A stretch of DNA of 42,923 nucleotides from an uncultured Selenomonadaceae bacterium (GTDB lineage: Bacteria; Bacillota; Negativicutes; Selenomonadales; Selenomonadaceae), in contig CAJOGX010000014.1 of NCBI GenBank assembly GCA_905234175.1, forward strand, positions 1 to 42,923, written 5' to 3'. This document shows, piece by piece, positions 30,872 through 39,153 of this stretch. Numbering within the stretch: position 1 is the first letter of the stretch; the number at the start of each line of letters is the position of its first letter. Under the pieces are notes generated by a model. It was not told where the DNA came from. It made no database searches and saw only the letters and a list, made by a program, of their open reading frames with translations. Position numbers and translations under genes: made by a program.

Positions 30872-31648
30872 ATGGCGCGGCTTAAAACGGCTTACCTTGC
30901 GGCGATATTCCTGTTCCTGTACGCGCCGATTGGAATTTTAATCGCGCAGTCCTTCAACGAAAGTAAGTATCGCGGGCACTGGACGGGCTTTTCGCTGCAG
31001 TGGTACGAGTCACTTTTCAAGAACGAAGAAATTCTGGAGGCGCTGTCAAACACGCTGTCGATAGGAATTTTGTCAGCACTGACAGCGACGGTGCTGGGCT
31101 TAGTGACGTGTCTGGCGCTGCGCGAAGTCGGGAAAAAGTGGCGGGCGATGTTCATGAGCGTGGCGAACGTGCCGATTTTGAACGCGGATATTGTCACGGG
31201 AATTTCGCTTATGCTTTTGTTTTTGGGGCTGGGAATACGGCTGGGCTACGGCTCAATTCTGATAGCGCACGTGGTTTTCAATGTGCCATATGTAATTTTG
31301 TGTATAATGCCGCAACTGATGACGCTGGACAAAAGTTCGTACGAAGCGGCGCTGGATTTGGGCGCGTCGCCGTTCAGGGCGTTCACGAGCGTGGTTTTAC
31401 CGGAACTGTGGTCGAGCATATTCGCGGGATTTCTGCTGGCGTTCACGATGTCGGCGGACGATTTTATAATCACGTACTTCACGCGCGGCGCGGGCGTTGA
31501 CACGCTGTCAACGGCAATTTATTCGCAGCTGAAACTGGGAATACACCCCGACATGTACGCGCTGTCGACGCTGGTATTTTTCGCCGTGCTGATATTCGTG
31601 GCGCTGTTCATGCTCAGCCGGAAAAAACTTGACGCGGAGGTATTGTGA
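30872..31648 (+). CDS. potC: Spermidine/putrescine ABC transporter permease PotC
   Basis: Second permease of the importer, 258 residues. It begins with the helix TAYLAAIFLFLYAPIGILIA and has the coupling loop EAALDLGASPFRAFTSVVLP. The ATG immediately follows the potB stop, and its own stop (TGA) shares a base with the potD ATG. Together with PotB it forms the channel for PotD-delivered polyamine. Confidence 0.94.
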   Translation: MARLKTAYLAAIFLFLYAPIGILIAQSFNESKYRGHWTGFSLQWYESLFKNEEILEALSNTLSIGILSALTATVLGLVTCLALREVGKKWRAMFMSVANVPILNADIVTGISLMLLFLGLGIRLGYGSILIAHVVFNVPYVILCIMPQLMTLDKSSYEAALDLGASPFRAFTSVVLPELWSSIFAGFLLAFTMSADDFIITYFTRGAGVDTLSTAIYSQLKLGIHPDMYALSTLVFFAVLIFVALFMLSRKKLDAEVL

Positions 31649-32706
31649 TGAAAAAAATTTTAGCCGCCGCGCTGATTCTGAGCTGTGGAATTTTCAGCGG
31701 CTGTGGTCTGGCGGAAACGGACGACGACGAAAATGTTGTTTACGTTTTCAACTGGGGCGATTACGTTGACCCCGAAACGGTTGAGATGTTCGAGGAGGAA
31801 ACCGGCATTCACGTGGTCTACGACACCTACGACACCAACGAGAGCATGTATCCGCGCATTGCCGGCGGCGCCGTTCACTACGACGTTATCTGCCCGTCCG
31901 ATTACATGATTCAGAAAATGATTCACAACAATTTACTTCAGCCGCTGGATTTTAAAAAGCTGCCGACGGCGAAGAAATATATTGGCGAGAAATTTTTCCA
32001 GCAGTCGCAGGCGTTCGACCCTGGGAATAAATATTCAGTGCCGTACTGCTGGGGAACTGTCGGGATAATGTACAATTCGACGCTGATTGACGAGGAAGTT
32101 GACAGCTGGGAAATTCTTTGGGACGAAAAGTACCGCAACGAAATTTTAATGCAGGATTCGGCGCGCGACGCGTTGATGATTCCGCTGAAACTCATGGGGC
32201 GGAGCCAGAACGAAACGGACAAGGCATTTATCGAGCGGGCGCGGGATATGCTAATCGCTCAGAAACCGCTGGTGCAGGCGTACGTTGTCGACGAGGCGAA
32301 GGACAAGCTGGTTTCCGGCGAATCAGCGCTGGGCGTGGTATTTTCCGGCGACGCGCTGATGATCTCGATAGAAAATGAGGACATGGAATACGCGATACCG
32401 AAGGAAGGTACGAATTTCTGGATAGATTCGTGGGTGATAACGCGCGACGCCGAGAACGTCGATAACGCTCACAAGTTTATTGACTTCATGTGCCGCCCGA
32501 ATATCGCCGTGATGAACTTCGACTACCTTGGCTACTCGACGCCCAACGTTGCGGTTCAGGAGCTGGAGGAGGACGAAGACTATAAAAATTCGCCGATAGC
32601 CTTCCCAGACCCCGAAGTCTACGAAAATCAGGAGACTTATATTTATCTCGGCGAGGAACTGGACAGGTTCTATAATCGCCAATGGATGCGAGTCAAGGTT
32701 GAGTAG
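31648..32706 (+). CDS. potD: Spermidine/putrescine-binding lipoprotein PotD
   Basis: Extracytoplasmic polyamine receptor, 352 residues. The signal peptide has the lipobox IFSGC (Cys19), then the conserved VYVFNWGDYVDPETVEMFEE. Acidic and aromatic residues of the binding cleft are visible (YDVICPSDYMIQ; YSVPYCWGTVGIMYN; FWIDSWVITRDAEN). ATG 31648 has GGAGG 7 nt upstream; a GTG one codon earlier is less likely. It ends the potABCD operon. Single-operon PotD with lipid anchor is the usual Gram-positive form, here in a diderm. Confidence 0.94.
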   Translation: MKKILAAALILSCGIFSGCGLAETDDDENVVYVFNWGDYVDPETVEMFEEETGIHVVYDTYDTNESMYPRIAGGAVHYDVICPSDYMIQKMIHNNLLQPLDFKKLPTAKKYIGEKFFQQSQAFDPGNKYSVPYCWGTVGIMYNSTLIDEEVDSWEILWDEKYRNEILMQDSARDALMIPLKLMGRSQNETDKAFIERARDMLIAQKPLVQAYVVDEAKDKLVSGESALGVVFSGDALMISIENEDMEYAIPKEGTNFWIDSWVITRDAENVDNAHKFIDFMCRPNIAVMNFDYLGYSTPNVAVQELEEDEDYKNSPIAFPDPEVYENQETYIYLGEELDRFYNRQWMRVKVE

Positions 32707-32783
32707 TTTTATAATAGGAGCAACGCTCCTGCTCGTCGCCTTGCAGGATGCGCGTGAAAGTCGAATAAAAAATCGAAAAAAAA

Positions 32784-32887
32784 GGCCGCCATGGACGGCG
32801 ACCGTGCCGCGTGTAGGTCGCCGGAAGCGACCTCCCCACGCGGCGTTTTTCTTTGCCAGCGTTTCTTTTTTAAAAAAGAAATGCTGG
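32784..32887 (-). repeat. Three-hairpin dispersed element, copy A
   Basis: In minus-strand order: hairpin 1, CCAGC + ATTTCTTTTTT pairing with its complement around one A-C mismatch (32887-32856); hairpin 2, an outer stem GCCGCGTG/CACGCGGC (32844-32837 with 32813-32806) and inner stem AGGTCGC/GCGACCT around a 5-nt loop; hairpin 3, GGTCGCC/GGCGGCC (32803-32784). It lies in the 190-nt gap between the convergent potD and deacetylase genes. A second copy at 35128-35230, reversed, aligns along its whole length. Read on the plus strand, hairpin 2 is followed by GTTTTTCTTT and may terminate potABCD. Confidence 0.8.
32806..32855 (+). terminator. Probable terminator of potABCD (hairpin 2 of repeat copy A)
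   Basis: GCCGCGTG (32806-32813) pairs with CACGCGGC (32837-32844), enclosing a second 7-bp stem (AGGTCGC with GCGACCT), followed by GTTTTTCTTT. It lies 100 nt after potD. The neighbouring palindrome at 32856-32887 could serve the opposite direction for the deacetylase gene. Confidence 0.55.
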
Positions 32888-32896
32888 AACCGTAAC

Positions 32897-33802
32897 TCAC
32901 CAGGGCTGCGGCGTCATAGGCGTAACGACGCCGAATTTGTAGCCTTTATTCCTTAGCAAATCTATAAGCGCGGGCAGAGCCTTAGCGGTTTCTTCCTTGC
33001 CCGCCTTGGAATGCATAAGCACAATGAGCGTGTTCGGCTGATAATCCCTGAGCTGCTTAACGATATTGTCAATCTGCGCGGAGGCGTTGGGCACGCTGGC
33101 GGTGGCGTCTTCGGTGCTGGCGTTCCAGTCGTATTCCGCGTAGCCGCACGAATCAACCATCGCCCAGTAATCGTTATTAAAAACTCCGGCAGTCCCGCCA
33201 GGCGCGCGGATAATCAGCGGGCGGACGCCGATAGTTTCCTTTATAATTTCGTCAGTCTTAATGAACTGGTCGGCGAAATCCCACGGCGAGCGGTAAAGTT
33301 CGCTGTAAACGTGATTGTAGCTGTGGTTGCCGATAGCGTGCCCTTCGTCGAAAATGCGCTCGAGGACGCTGGGATTTTTCTCAACCATATTGCCGAGCAC
33401 GAAGAAAGTTGCGTGGACGCCTTCCGCCCTGAGAATGTCGAGAATTTGCGGCGTAACTATATCGTCGGGGCCGTCGTCAAACGTCAGGTAAGCGACTTTT
33501 TCCGCGCGGTACGGTTCAATTTCCGGCAGAGCGACACTCAAGCCCTTAGCCTCGCGCTCAGCAACTTCGTACTTATCGTAAACCGGCTTGTCAACTTCGG
33601 CGAGCTGCAGGTTGGAAAATTTTTCGTCAGCCACGACGTAATTTTCCGGCTCGTGCTCAAAAAAACTCTCTCCGACAACTTCCGGAAACTTAATTTGCGC
33701 TGCCGCCGTATGAGAGGAATCGCCATCGCCGCCAACGCTGCTGTACCCTCCAAACAAACTAACCGCCGCTATCAGCAGTATTAAGCAAAGTATTCTTTTC
33801 AT
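32897..33802 (-). CDS. Polysaccharide deacetylase (NodB-like)
   Basis: Secreted or membrane-anchored carbohydrate esterase family 4 enzyme, 301 residues, probably removing N-acetyl groups from peptidoglycan or a surface polysaccharide. An N-terminal hydrophobic signal (ILCLILLIAAVSLFGG) precedes a ~85-residue linker. The NodB domain has motif 1 YLTFDDGPDD, motif 2 NHSYNH and motif 3 IIRAPGG; the catalytic Asp and both metal His are present, and LIVLMHSKAG supplies the last motif. ATG 33802 is preceded by GGAGG at 5 nt; ATG 33814 is the alternative. The signal would be a lipobox if Tyr in LFGGYSS were Cys, one base away. It is transcribed alone, convergent with potD. Confidence 0.88.
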   Translation of the reverse strand: MKRILCLILLIAAVSLFGGYSSVGGDGDSSHTAAAQIKFPEVVGESFFEHEPENYVVADEKFSNLQLAEVDKPVYDKYEVAEREAKGLSVALPEIEPYRAEKVAYLTFDDGPDDIVTPQILDILRAEGVHATFFVLGNMVEKNPSVLERIFDEGHAIGNHSYNHVYSELYRSPWDFADQFIKTDEIIKETIGVRPLIIRAPGGTAGVFNNDYWAMVDSCGYAEYDWNASTEDATASVPNASAQIDNIVKQLRDYQPNTLIVLMHSKAGKEETAKALPALIDLLRNKGYKFGVVTPMTPQPW

Positions 33803-33851
33803 AGCGTCCTCCATTTCCCTAAGAATGAAACTTATCTGGAATTCTTAGCAT

Positions 33852-33880
33852 AATATACAGCAAAATTTCATAATAATCAA
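33852..33880 (-). promoter_or_regulatory. Possible promoter of the deacetylase gene
   Basis: On the minus strand TTGATT (33880-33875) and TATATT (33857-33852) are 17 nt apart, giving a leader of roughly 45 nt. The region is AT-rich, so chance matches are likely. Confidence 0.4.
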
Positions 33881-33935
33881 GCCCCGCTGAAAAAAATTTT
33901 TCCCGTATAATTGTCAAAAAATTTTCAAAAGGCAG

Positions 33936-33965
33936 TTGCAAGTTTTGTAGAAGGTGTGGTAAAAT
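33936..33965 (+). promoter_or_regulatory. Promoter of the fructose-bisphosphate aldolase gene
   Basis: TTGCAA (33936-33941) and TAAAAT (33960-33965) are separated by 18 nt. The transcript would start near 33972 and include the hairpin at 33981-33994. Confidence 0.6.
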
Positions 33966-33980
33966 ATATTTGTCATTAAG

Positions 33981-33994
33981 GGAGCGCAAGCTCC
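33981..33994 (+). promoter_or_regulatory. GNRA-loop hairpin in the fba leader
   Basis: GGAGC-GCAA-GCTCC forms a 5-bp stem closed by a GCAA tetraloop near the 5' end of the predicted mRNA. Such 5' hairpins can protect mRNA from decay. The ribosome site GGGAGG follows about 25 nt later, so translation should not be blocked. Confidence 0.4.
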
Positions 33995-34033
33995 AGGAAA
34001 AATTTGTGTTAGATTTTTGGGAGGTAATGTCAA

Positions 34034-35032
34034 ATGCCATTGATTAAGACCACAGCCATGTTCAAAAAAGCCTATGAGGGCGGATTCGCGATTGGCGCTT
34101 TTAACGTCAACAACATGGAAATCGTGCAGGGTATCACGGGCGCGGCGGCTGAGCTCAATTCGCCGGTAATTCTCCAGTGCTCCGCTGGCGCAAGAAAATA
34201 CGCCAATTCCCGCTACCTCGTTCATCTCGTCCGTGCGGCTCTCGAAGTCAGCGACATTCCGATTGCTCTGCACCTTGACCACGGCCCCGACTACGCAACC
34301 TGCAAATCCTGCATTGACGACGGCTTCACGTCCGTTATGTTCGACGGCTCGCACTATCCCTTCAAAGAAAACATCGAGAAGACCAAGGAAGTTGTCGAAT
34401 ACGCGCACGCCCACAACGTCGTTGTTGAGGCTGAGCTCGGCCAGCTCGCCGGCGTCGAAGATGACGTAAACGTTTCCGCTGAGCACGCTCACTACACCAA
34501 ACCCGAAGAAGTAGAAGAATTTGTCAGCAAGACCGGCTGCGACTCTCTGGCTATCGCTATCGGCACCAGCCACGGCGCATTCAAATTCAAGCCCGAACAG
34601 TGCACCCGCAATCCCGAAACCGGCGTTCTTGAGCCTCCTTCCCTCCGCTTTGACGTTCTCGCTGAAATCGAAAAGAAAATTCCTGGCTTCCCGATCGTTC
34701 TCCACGGCGCGTCTTCCGTTATTCCGAAGTACGTCAAAATCATCAATGACAACGGCGGCAAACTCGATGACGCTATCGGCATTCCCGAAGACCAGCTCCG
34801 CAAAGCGGCGAAATCTGCTGTCTGCAAGATTAACATCGACTCCGACCTCCGCCTCGCTATGACTGCCGGTATCCGCGAACACTTTATGCAGCACCCTGAA
34901 CACTTCGATCCTCGTCAGTACATCGCTCCTGGCCGCGACTACATCAAGGAACTCGTTATCCACAAGATTAAGACCGTTCTCGGCTCCGAAAACAGCGCGC
35001 CTGGTATCATGGCTCTGGTCAACGAGTATTAA
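34034..35032 (+). CDS. fba: Class II fructose-1,6-bisphosphate aldolase
   Basis: Glycolytic zinc aldolase that cleaves fructose 1,6-bisphosphate to dihydroxyacetone phosphate and glyceraldehyde 3-phosphate; 332 residues. Zinc and active-site motifs are ALHLDHGPD (catalytic Asp, zinc His) and EAELGQLAGVEDD; IGTSHGAFKF and VLHGASSV supply the other ligands and the phosphate loop. ATG 34034 follows GGGAGG. Codon use is highly biased, as expected for an abundant enzyme. The gene has its own promoter and a terminator at 35075 and is not part of an operon. Confidence 0.95.
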   Translation: MPLIKTTAMFKKAYEGGFAIGAFNVNNMEIVQGITGAAAELNSPVILQCSAGARKYANSRYLVHLVRAALEVSDIPIALHLDHGPDYATCKSCIDDGFTSVMFDGSHYPFKENIEKTKEVVEYAHAHNVVVEAELGQLAGVEDDVNVSAEHAHYTKPEEVEEFVSKTGCDSLAIAIGTSHGAFKFKPEQCTRNPETGVLEPPSLRFDVLAEIEKKIPGFPIVLHGASSVIPKYVKIINDNGGKLDDAIGIPEDQLRKAAKSAVCKINIDSDLRLAMTAGIREHFMQHPEHFDPRQYIAPGRDYIKELVIHKIKTVLGSENSAPGIMALVNEY

Positions 35033-35053
35033 TTCATCTACGAAAAAATTTTT

Positions 35054-35071
35054 CGCCGTATCGTTACGGCG
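35054..35071 (+). other. Perfect hairpin after fba
   Basis: CGCCGTA-TCGT-TACGGCG forms a 7-bp perfect stem right before the main terminator. It has no T tract of its own and may protect the 3' end of the mRNA. Confidence 0.45.
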
Positions 35072-35074
35072 CTC

Positions 35075-35110
35075 AAATCCTCGGCTGATTCCTGTCGGTC
35101 GGGGATTTTT
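35075..35110 (+). terminator. Rho-independent terminator of fba
   Basis: A 14-bp stem (35075-35088 with 35095-35108, including a few G-U pairs) around TTCCTG ends in TTTTT. It begins 42 nt after the fba stop. Confidence 0.85.
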
Positions 35111-35127
35111 GAGTTTTAGCGTTCTAC

Positions 35128-35230
35128 GGCATTTCTTTCTGGTGCAGAAAGAAACGCCTGGCAAAGAAAGACAGCCGCAAGAGGTCACATCCGGTGACCT
35201 ATTGCGGCGGCGCCCCATCCTTGGGGCGCC
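35128..35230 (+). repeat. Three-hairpin dispersed element, copy B
   Basis: Plus-strand order: hairpin 1, GGCATTTCTTTCTG (35128-35141) with CAGAAAGAAACGCC (35145-35158), one A-C mismatch at the same place as in copy A; hairpin 2, outer stem GCCGCAA/TTGCGGC (35174-35180, 35202-35208) and inner stem AGGTCAC/GTGACCT (35182-35188, 35194-35200); hairpin 3, GGCGCCCC/GGGGCGCC (35209-35216, 35223-35230). It fills the gap between the fba terminator and addA. Stems differ from copy A by paired changes that keep the structure. Confidence 0.8.
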
Positions 35231-35276
35231 TCTTCTTCCACCGCAAATGAAACTTTATGCTAAGGAAAAAATTTTT

Positions 35277-38200
35277 ATGGAATTTACAAATCAGCAAACT
35301 GCTGCGATTAAAAGTTGTGACAAAAATTTGCTCGTAGCTGCCGCCGCCGGCTCCGGCAAAACCGCCGTCCTTGTCGAACGCATTGTTCAGCTCGTAGCCT
35401 CCGGCGCCTGCGATATTGATAAAATGTTGATTGTCACTTTCACCAACGCCGCCGCCGCCGAAATGCGTACGCGTATTCATAAGGCTATCGCTGACGAAAT
35501 TGCCAGCGCCGTCGACCCCGAACGCCTCGAACGCCAGCAAATTCTACTGAGCGGCGCCTCTATCATGACGTTCCACGCCTTTTGTCTGTCCGTGCTCAAG
35601 CGCCACTTCGCCAAAATTAATCTCGACCCGAAATTCCGCGACGCCGACGAACACGAACTCAGCATTCTCCGGCAGGACGTTATTGAAGAACTTTTCGAGC
35701 AGAAATACGCCGCCGCTGACGCCGAGTTCCTCAAGTTCACCGACGAATTTGGCGGCAGTGTTCAGGGCGATTCAAATCTTCACGCGCTCATTTTAAATCT
35801 GCACAAATTTTCTCAGTCCCGCCCCTACCCGCGCGACTGGCTCAACTCTCTCGTCGAACTCTACGAAAATCCCGAAACCTTCACGCTCCCAGACGGCTCC
35901 AGCTGGCTCGATACCGTTAAAAAATTTTCGCTCCAGCAGGCTCAAAGCGTCATAAATTATTCCCGCGCTGACTGCCGCGCCGTTCTCAAATTCGCCAGCG
36001 CCGCCAAGTGCCTCGACTCCGATTCCCTGCTTATCGCCGAACTCGCCAGCGCCGCCAACGACTTCGATAAACTTTGCGCCCTCCTTCAGGTCGCCGACTT
36101 CAAGCGCTTCGACGCCAAAAAGCTCGACGCCGAAGTTAAGGAAGAACTCAAAGCCCGCCGCGACGCTTACAAACTCCGGCTCAAAAAGCTCGGCGAAACT
36201 TTTATCACCGCCTCAACCGCTGACATTATCGCTGAAATGAAAATGCTCGCCGGTTCCGTCCGCCAGCTCGTAGCCGTCACGCTCGATTTCGACGCCGCCT
36301 TCACCAAAGCCAAGCGCGATAAAAATATTATTGACTTCGACGACATGGAACACCTCGCGCTGGAAATTTTCGACGCCGACAGCTCCACCGCCGCCAGCTA
36401 CCGCGAAAAATTCAGCGTCATCATGGTTGACGAGTACCAGGACACCAACGGCGTGCAGGAAGAAATTATCAGCCGAATCTCACGCGCGAATAATTTTTTC
36501 GCTGTCGGTGACGTTAAGCAGTCTATCTACCGTTTCCGCAACGCCGAGCCCGAAATTTTCCTCAAAAAATATCTTGAATATCCCAGCCGTGACGATTCGG
36601 AACGCGTTGACCTTTCGCAGAATTTCCGCTCGCGCAGGCAGGTTGTCAACGCCGTCAACGCAGTTTTTGAAAAGCTCATGACGCGCGACGCCGCTGAAAT
36701 TGACTACGACGCCGACGCCCGTCTGAACTTCGGCGCCACCTACCCCGACGCGCCTAATTCCTTTGACGAACCAGCCGAGCTTTGCATTATCAACCTCAAC
36801 AAGTCCACCGCGCGAAACTACGACGACGACGAAAACGCTGACTACTTGCCCGACTTCGACCGCCTTGAACTCGAAGTTCAGCTTATCGCCGACAAAATCA
36901 ACGCCATGCGCAACAAAAATATCTGGGACAAACACTCCGCCGCTTACCGCCAGATTGAGTTCCGCGACATCGTGATTCTGTTCCGCTCAATGGACGGTAT
37001 CGCCGCCAAAATCGTCGAAGTCCTTCGCGCAAACAATATCCCCGCCTACGCCGCCGACAAGAACGGCTACTTCAACGCCACCGAAATTCAAACTGTCGTC
37101 AACCTGCTCAAAATTTTGGACAACGCCCGCCAGGATATTCCGCTCGCCGCTGTCATGCTCAGCCCAATCGGCGGCTTCAGCACGGAATATCTCGCCCAGC
37201 TGCGTATCAAAGACCGCGCGTCAGATTTGTACACGCTTATCAGCAACGACGCCGGCTGTCAGGATTTCCTTGCCAAAATTAATCGCTGGCGCGAGCTTGC
37301 GTATAAAATGAGTGTGCCGGAGCTGCTCAATCTGATTTACCGCGAGACCGGCTACTATGACTACTTCGGTGACAAGCTTGACGGCAAAATTCCGCAGGCG
37401 AATCTTCGTATGCTTATCGACCGCGCCGCCGCTTATGAGAAAACTGCTTTCCGTGGGCTGTCGCGCTTCATTCAGTTCATCAGGAAAATCCGCGACCTCG
37501 GTAACGACCTTTCCGCCGCGCGAACGTTAAGCGAGTCTGAAAACGTCGTCCGCGTCATGACGATTCACAAGAGCAAGGGCCTGGAATTTCCCGTCGTGTT
37601 CGTCGCCGGTCTCGGCAAGGGCTTCAACATGAAAGACCTGCGCGAAACTGTTATCCCGCACCGCACGCTGGGCATTGGCATTTACAAAACGCTGGCTGGC
37701 GGCGCCGCACGCACGCAGACTTTCGCCCGCCGCGTCATCGCCCGTAAAGCCCGCGCCGAAATGCTCGCTGAGGAACTGCGCATTCTCTACGTCGCCTTCA
37801 CGCGCGCCCGCGAAAAATTAATTCTCGTCGGCACCGTCGACAACGACAAAAATTTTACAAAGTTCAACACCGTCAGCATTCTCAACGCCGACGCCATTCA
37901 AAGCGCTGGCCGCCCGCTCGACTGGCTGATTATGATTCGCGGCGCCGTTGCCAGTGCCTTCGCTGTTTCAACTTTCGACGCTGATAAAATTCCCGCGCCC
38001 GCCGCTGGAACTCCCGCCACTGAAACTTCCAAAACCCGCGCCGATAAAAAAATTGACACGCCCGACGCTCCGCCGCTCGACCTTCCCGCGAAACTTTCCG
38101 TCACAGAAATTAAACGCCGCCTCGACGCTGAGGACACCGAACCCGTCAGCAGAATTACCGGCGCGCGGAAAATTATTTACAAACGCCCGAAATTTTTGCA

Positions 38201-38729
38201 GAAAACCGAAATGACCGCCGCTGAGTTCGGTACCGCCATGCACAGCGTCATGCAACATTTGAATTTGGCTGGCGATTTGAGCGCTGAAGGTATTCTCGCG
38301 CAGATTGATTCGTTTGTCGCGCGGCAGATTCTCACCGAAGAGCAGGCGACCGCAGTCAGGCGCAAGGCAGACAGCGTTGCGAATTTCTTTACAACTGAAA
38401 TTGGAAAGTGTATAATTAGTGCGCGGGAAATTCACCGTGAGCTCCCGTTTAACCGGAATATTGACGCGGGCGAAATTTTCAGCGAGGCGGAAGGAGAAAA
38501 AATTTTTGTACAGGGGATTATTGATTTACTTTTCATGGACGCCGCCGGCGACTGGATTTTGCTCGACTACAAAACCGACAAAAATAATACTGACGAATAT
38601 TTTCGCCACGAATACCGCAAGCAGATTGACTACTATACCCGCGCGGTAGAATCGCTGGCGAATTTTAAAGTTAAATCGAAATATCTCTACCTGCTCGGCG
38701 CGGGCAGATTTGTCGACATGAATTTCTAA
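35277..38729 (+). CDS. addA: ATP-dependent helicase/nuclease subunit A (AddA)
   Basis: UvrD-like helicase plus RecB-family nuclease of the AddAB double-strand-break repair complex, 1150 residues, full length. Walker A AAAGSGKT (Lys28), the DEYQDT Walker B (Asp385), and VMTIHKSKGLEFPVVF (motif V region) are intact. The C-terminal nuclease has LLDYKTDK (Asp1097, Lys1099) and QIDYYTRA. The start is ATG 35277 (MEFTNQQTAAI), with AAGGA about 10 nt upstream. The frame is open back to 35109, but that part is the repeat element and is not conserved AddA sequence. AddB, usually just upstream, is absent here. UspA follows 13 nt later. C-ending codons dominate. Confidence 0.95.
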   Translation: MEFTNQQTAAIKSCDKNLLVAAAAGSGKTAVLVERIVQLVASGACDIDKMLIVTFTNAAAAEMRTRIHKAIADEIASAVDPERLERQQILLSGASIMTFHAFCLSVLKRHFAKINLDPKFRDADEHELSILRQDVIEELFEQKYAAADAEFLKFTDEFGGSVQGDSNLHALILNLHKFSQSRPYPRDWLNSLVELYENPETFTLPDGSSWLDTVKKFSLQQAQSVINYSRADCRAVLKFASAAKCLDSDSLLIAELASAANDFDKLCALLQVADFKRFDAKKLDAEVKEELKARRDAYKLRLKKLGETFITASTADIIAEMKMLAGSVRQLVAVTLDFDAAFTKAKRDKNIIDFDDMEHLALEIFDADSSTAASYREKFSVIMVDEYQDTNGVQEEIISRISRANNFFAVGDVKQSIYRFRNAEPEIFLKKYLEYPSRDDSERVDLSQNFRSRRQVVNAVNAVFEKLMTRDAAEIDYDADARLNFGATYPDAPNSFDEPAELCIINLNKSTARNYDDDENADYLPDFDRLELEVQLIADKINAMRNKNIWDKHSAAYRQIEFRDIVILFRSMDGIAAKIVEVLRANNIPAYAADKNGYFNATEIQTVVNLLKILDNARQDIPLAAVMLSPIGGFSTEYLAQLRIKDRASDLYTLISNDAGCQDFLAKINRWRELAYKMSVPELLNLIYRETGYYDYFGDKLDGKIPQANLRMLIDRAAAYEKTAFRGLSRFIQFIRKIRDLGNDLSAARTLSESENVVRVMTIHKSKGLEFPVVFVAGLGKGFNMKDLRETVIPHRTLGIGIYKTLAGGAARTQTFARRVIARKARAEMLAEELRILYVAFTRAREKLILVGTVDNDKNFTKFNTVSILNADAIQSAGRPLDWLIMIRGAVASAFAVSTFDADKIPAPAAGTPATETSKTRADKKIDTPDAPPLDLPAKLSVTEIKRRLDAEDTEPVSRITGARKIIYKRPKFLQKTEMTAAEFGTAMHSVMQHLNLAGDLSAEGILAQIDSFVARQILTEEQATAVRRKADSVANFFTTEIGKCIISAREIHRELPFNRNIDAGEIFSEAEGEKIFVQGIIDLLFMDAAGDWILLDYKTDKNNTDEYFRHEYRKQIDYYTRAVESLANFKVKSKYLYLLGAGRFVDMNF

Positions 38730-38742
38730 GGAGGTCTAAGCA

Positions 38743-39123
38743 ATGGGAACGATTAAAAAAATTCTCGTGCCGGTGGACGGCTCAGTCAACGGCTGCAAGG
38801 CGGTCGACGAGGCGATTTATCTGGCGTCGAAATGCAGGGCGGCGATGGATTTCGTCTACGTTGAATCCGGCGTTAACAAGGACATTCCCAGCGATCTGGT
38901 TTTCGACAGAATCTGGCAGAAACTCCCCGCCGACATTACCGCAACCAAGCACGTCGAGTCCGGCGATATTTCTAAGGCTATCCTCAAAGTTGCCGACGCT
39001 GAAAAAGTTGACATGATTGTTATGGGTTCGCGCGGGCTGGGCGTGATTAAAGGCGCACTTCTCGGCTCCGTGAGTCAAAAAGTTGTCGAGGAAGCGAAAA
39101 TTCCTGTCATGGTTATAAAATAA
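38743..39123 (+). CDS. Universal stress protein (UspA family)
   Basis: Small cytoplasmic nucleotide-binding protein of 126 residues, shorter than the usual 140-150 because the central loop is reduced. It begins KKILVPVDGSVNGCKAVDEA, and the ATP-binding motif is GSRGLGVIKGALLGSVS (G-x2-G-x9-G-S). ATG 38743 follows GGAGG. It lies 13 nt after addA and 30 nt before the large RTX gene, with no terminator seen between, so all three could share a transcript. Its target process is unknown. Confidence 0.92.
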   Translation: MGTIKKILVPVDGSVNGCKAVDEAIYLASKCRAAMDFVYVESGVNKDIPSDLVFDRIWQKLPADITATKHVESGDISKAILKVADAEKVDMIVMGSRGLGVIKGALLGSVSQKVVEEAKIPVMVIK

Positions 39124-39153
39124 AAAAACTGCTGTTGAGAGGGGAAAATTTCA

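Noticed and set aside
32715-32730. AGGAGC-AAC-GCTCCT hairpin after potD as the operon terminator
   Set aside because: The stem is perfect but no T tract follows; the larger hairpin at 32806-32844 with GTTTTTCTTT is a better candidate.
32709-32900. 63-codon minus-strand frame between potD and the deacetylase gene
   Set aside because: It lies almost entirely in repeat copy A; its peptide resembles the spurious peptide from copy B only because the DNA repeats.
33914-35218. 434-codon minus-strand frame across fba and the repeat element
   Set aside because: The plus strand codes an unmistakable class II aldolase; the antisense frame has no ribosome site or family features.
35109-35276. 56-residue N-terminal extension of AddA
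   Set aside because: The extension is the translated three-hairpin repeat; AddA homology begins at ATG 35277, which has its own ribosome site.
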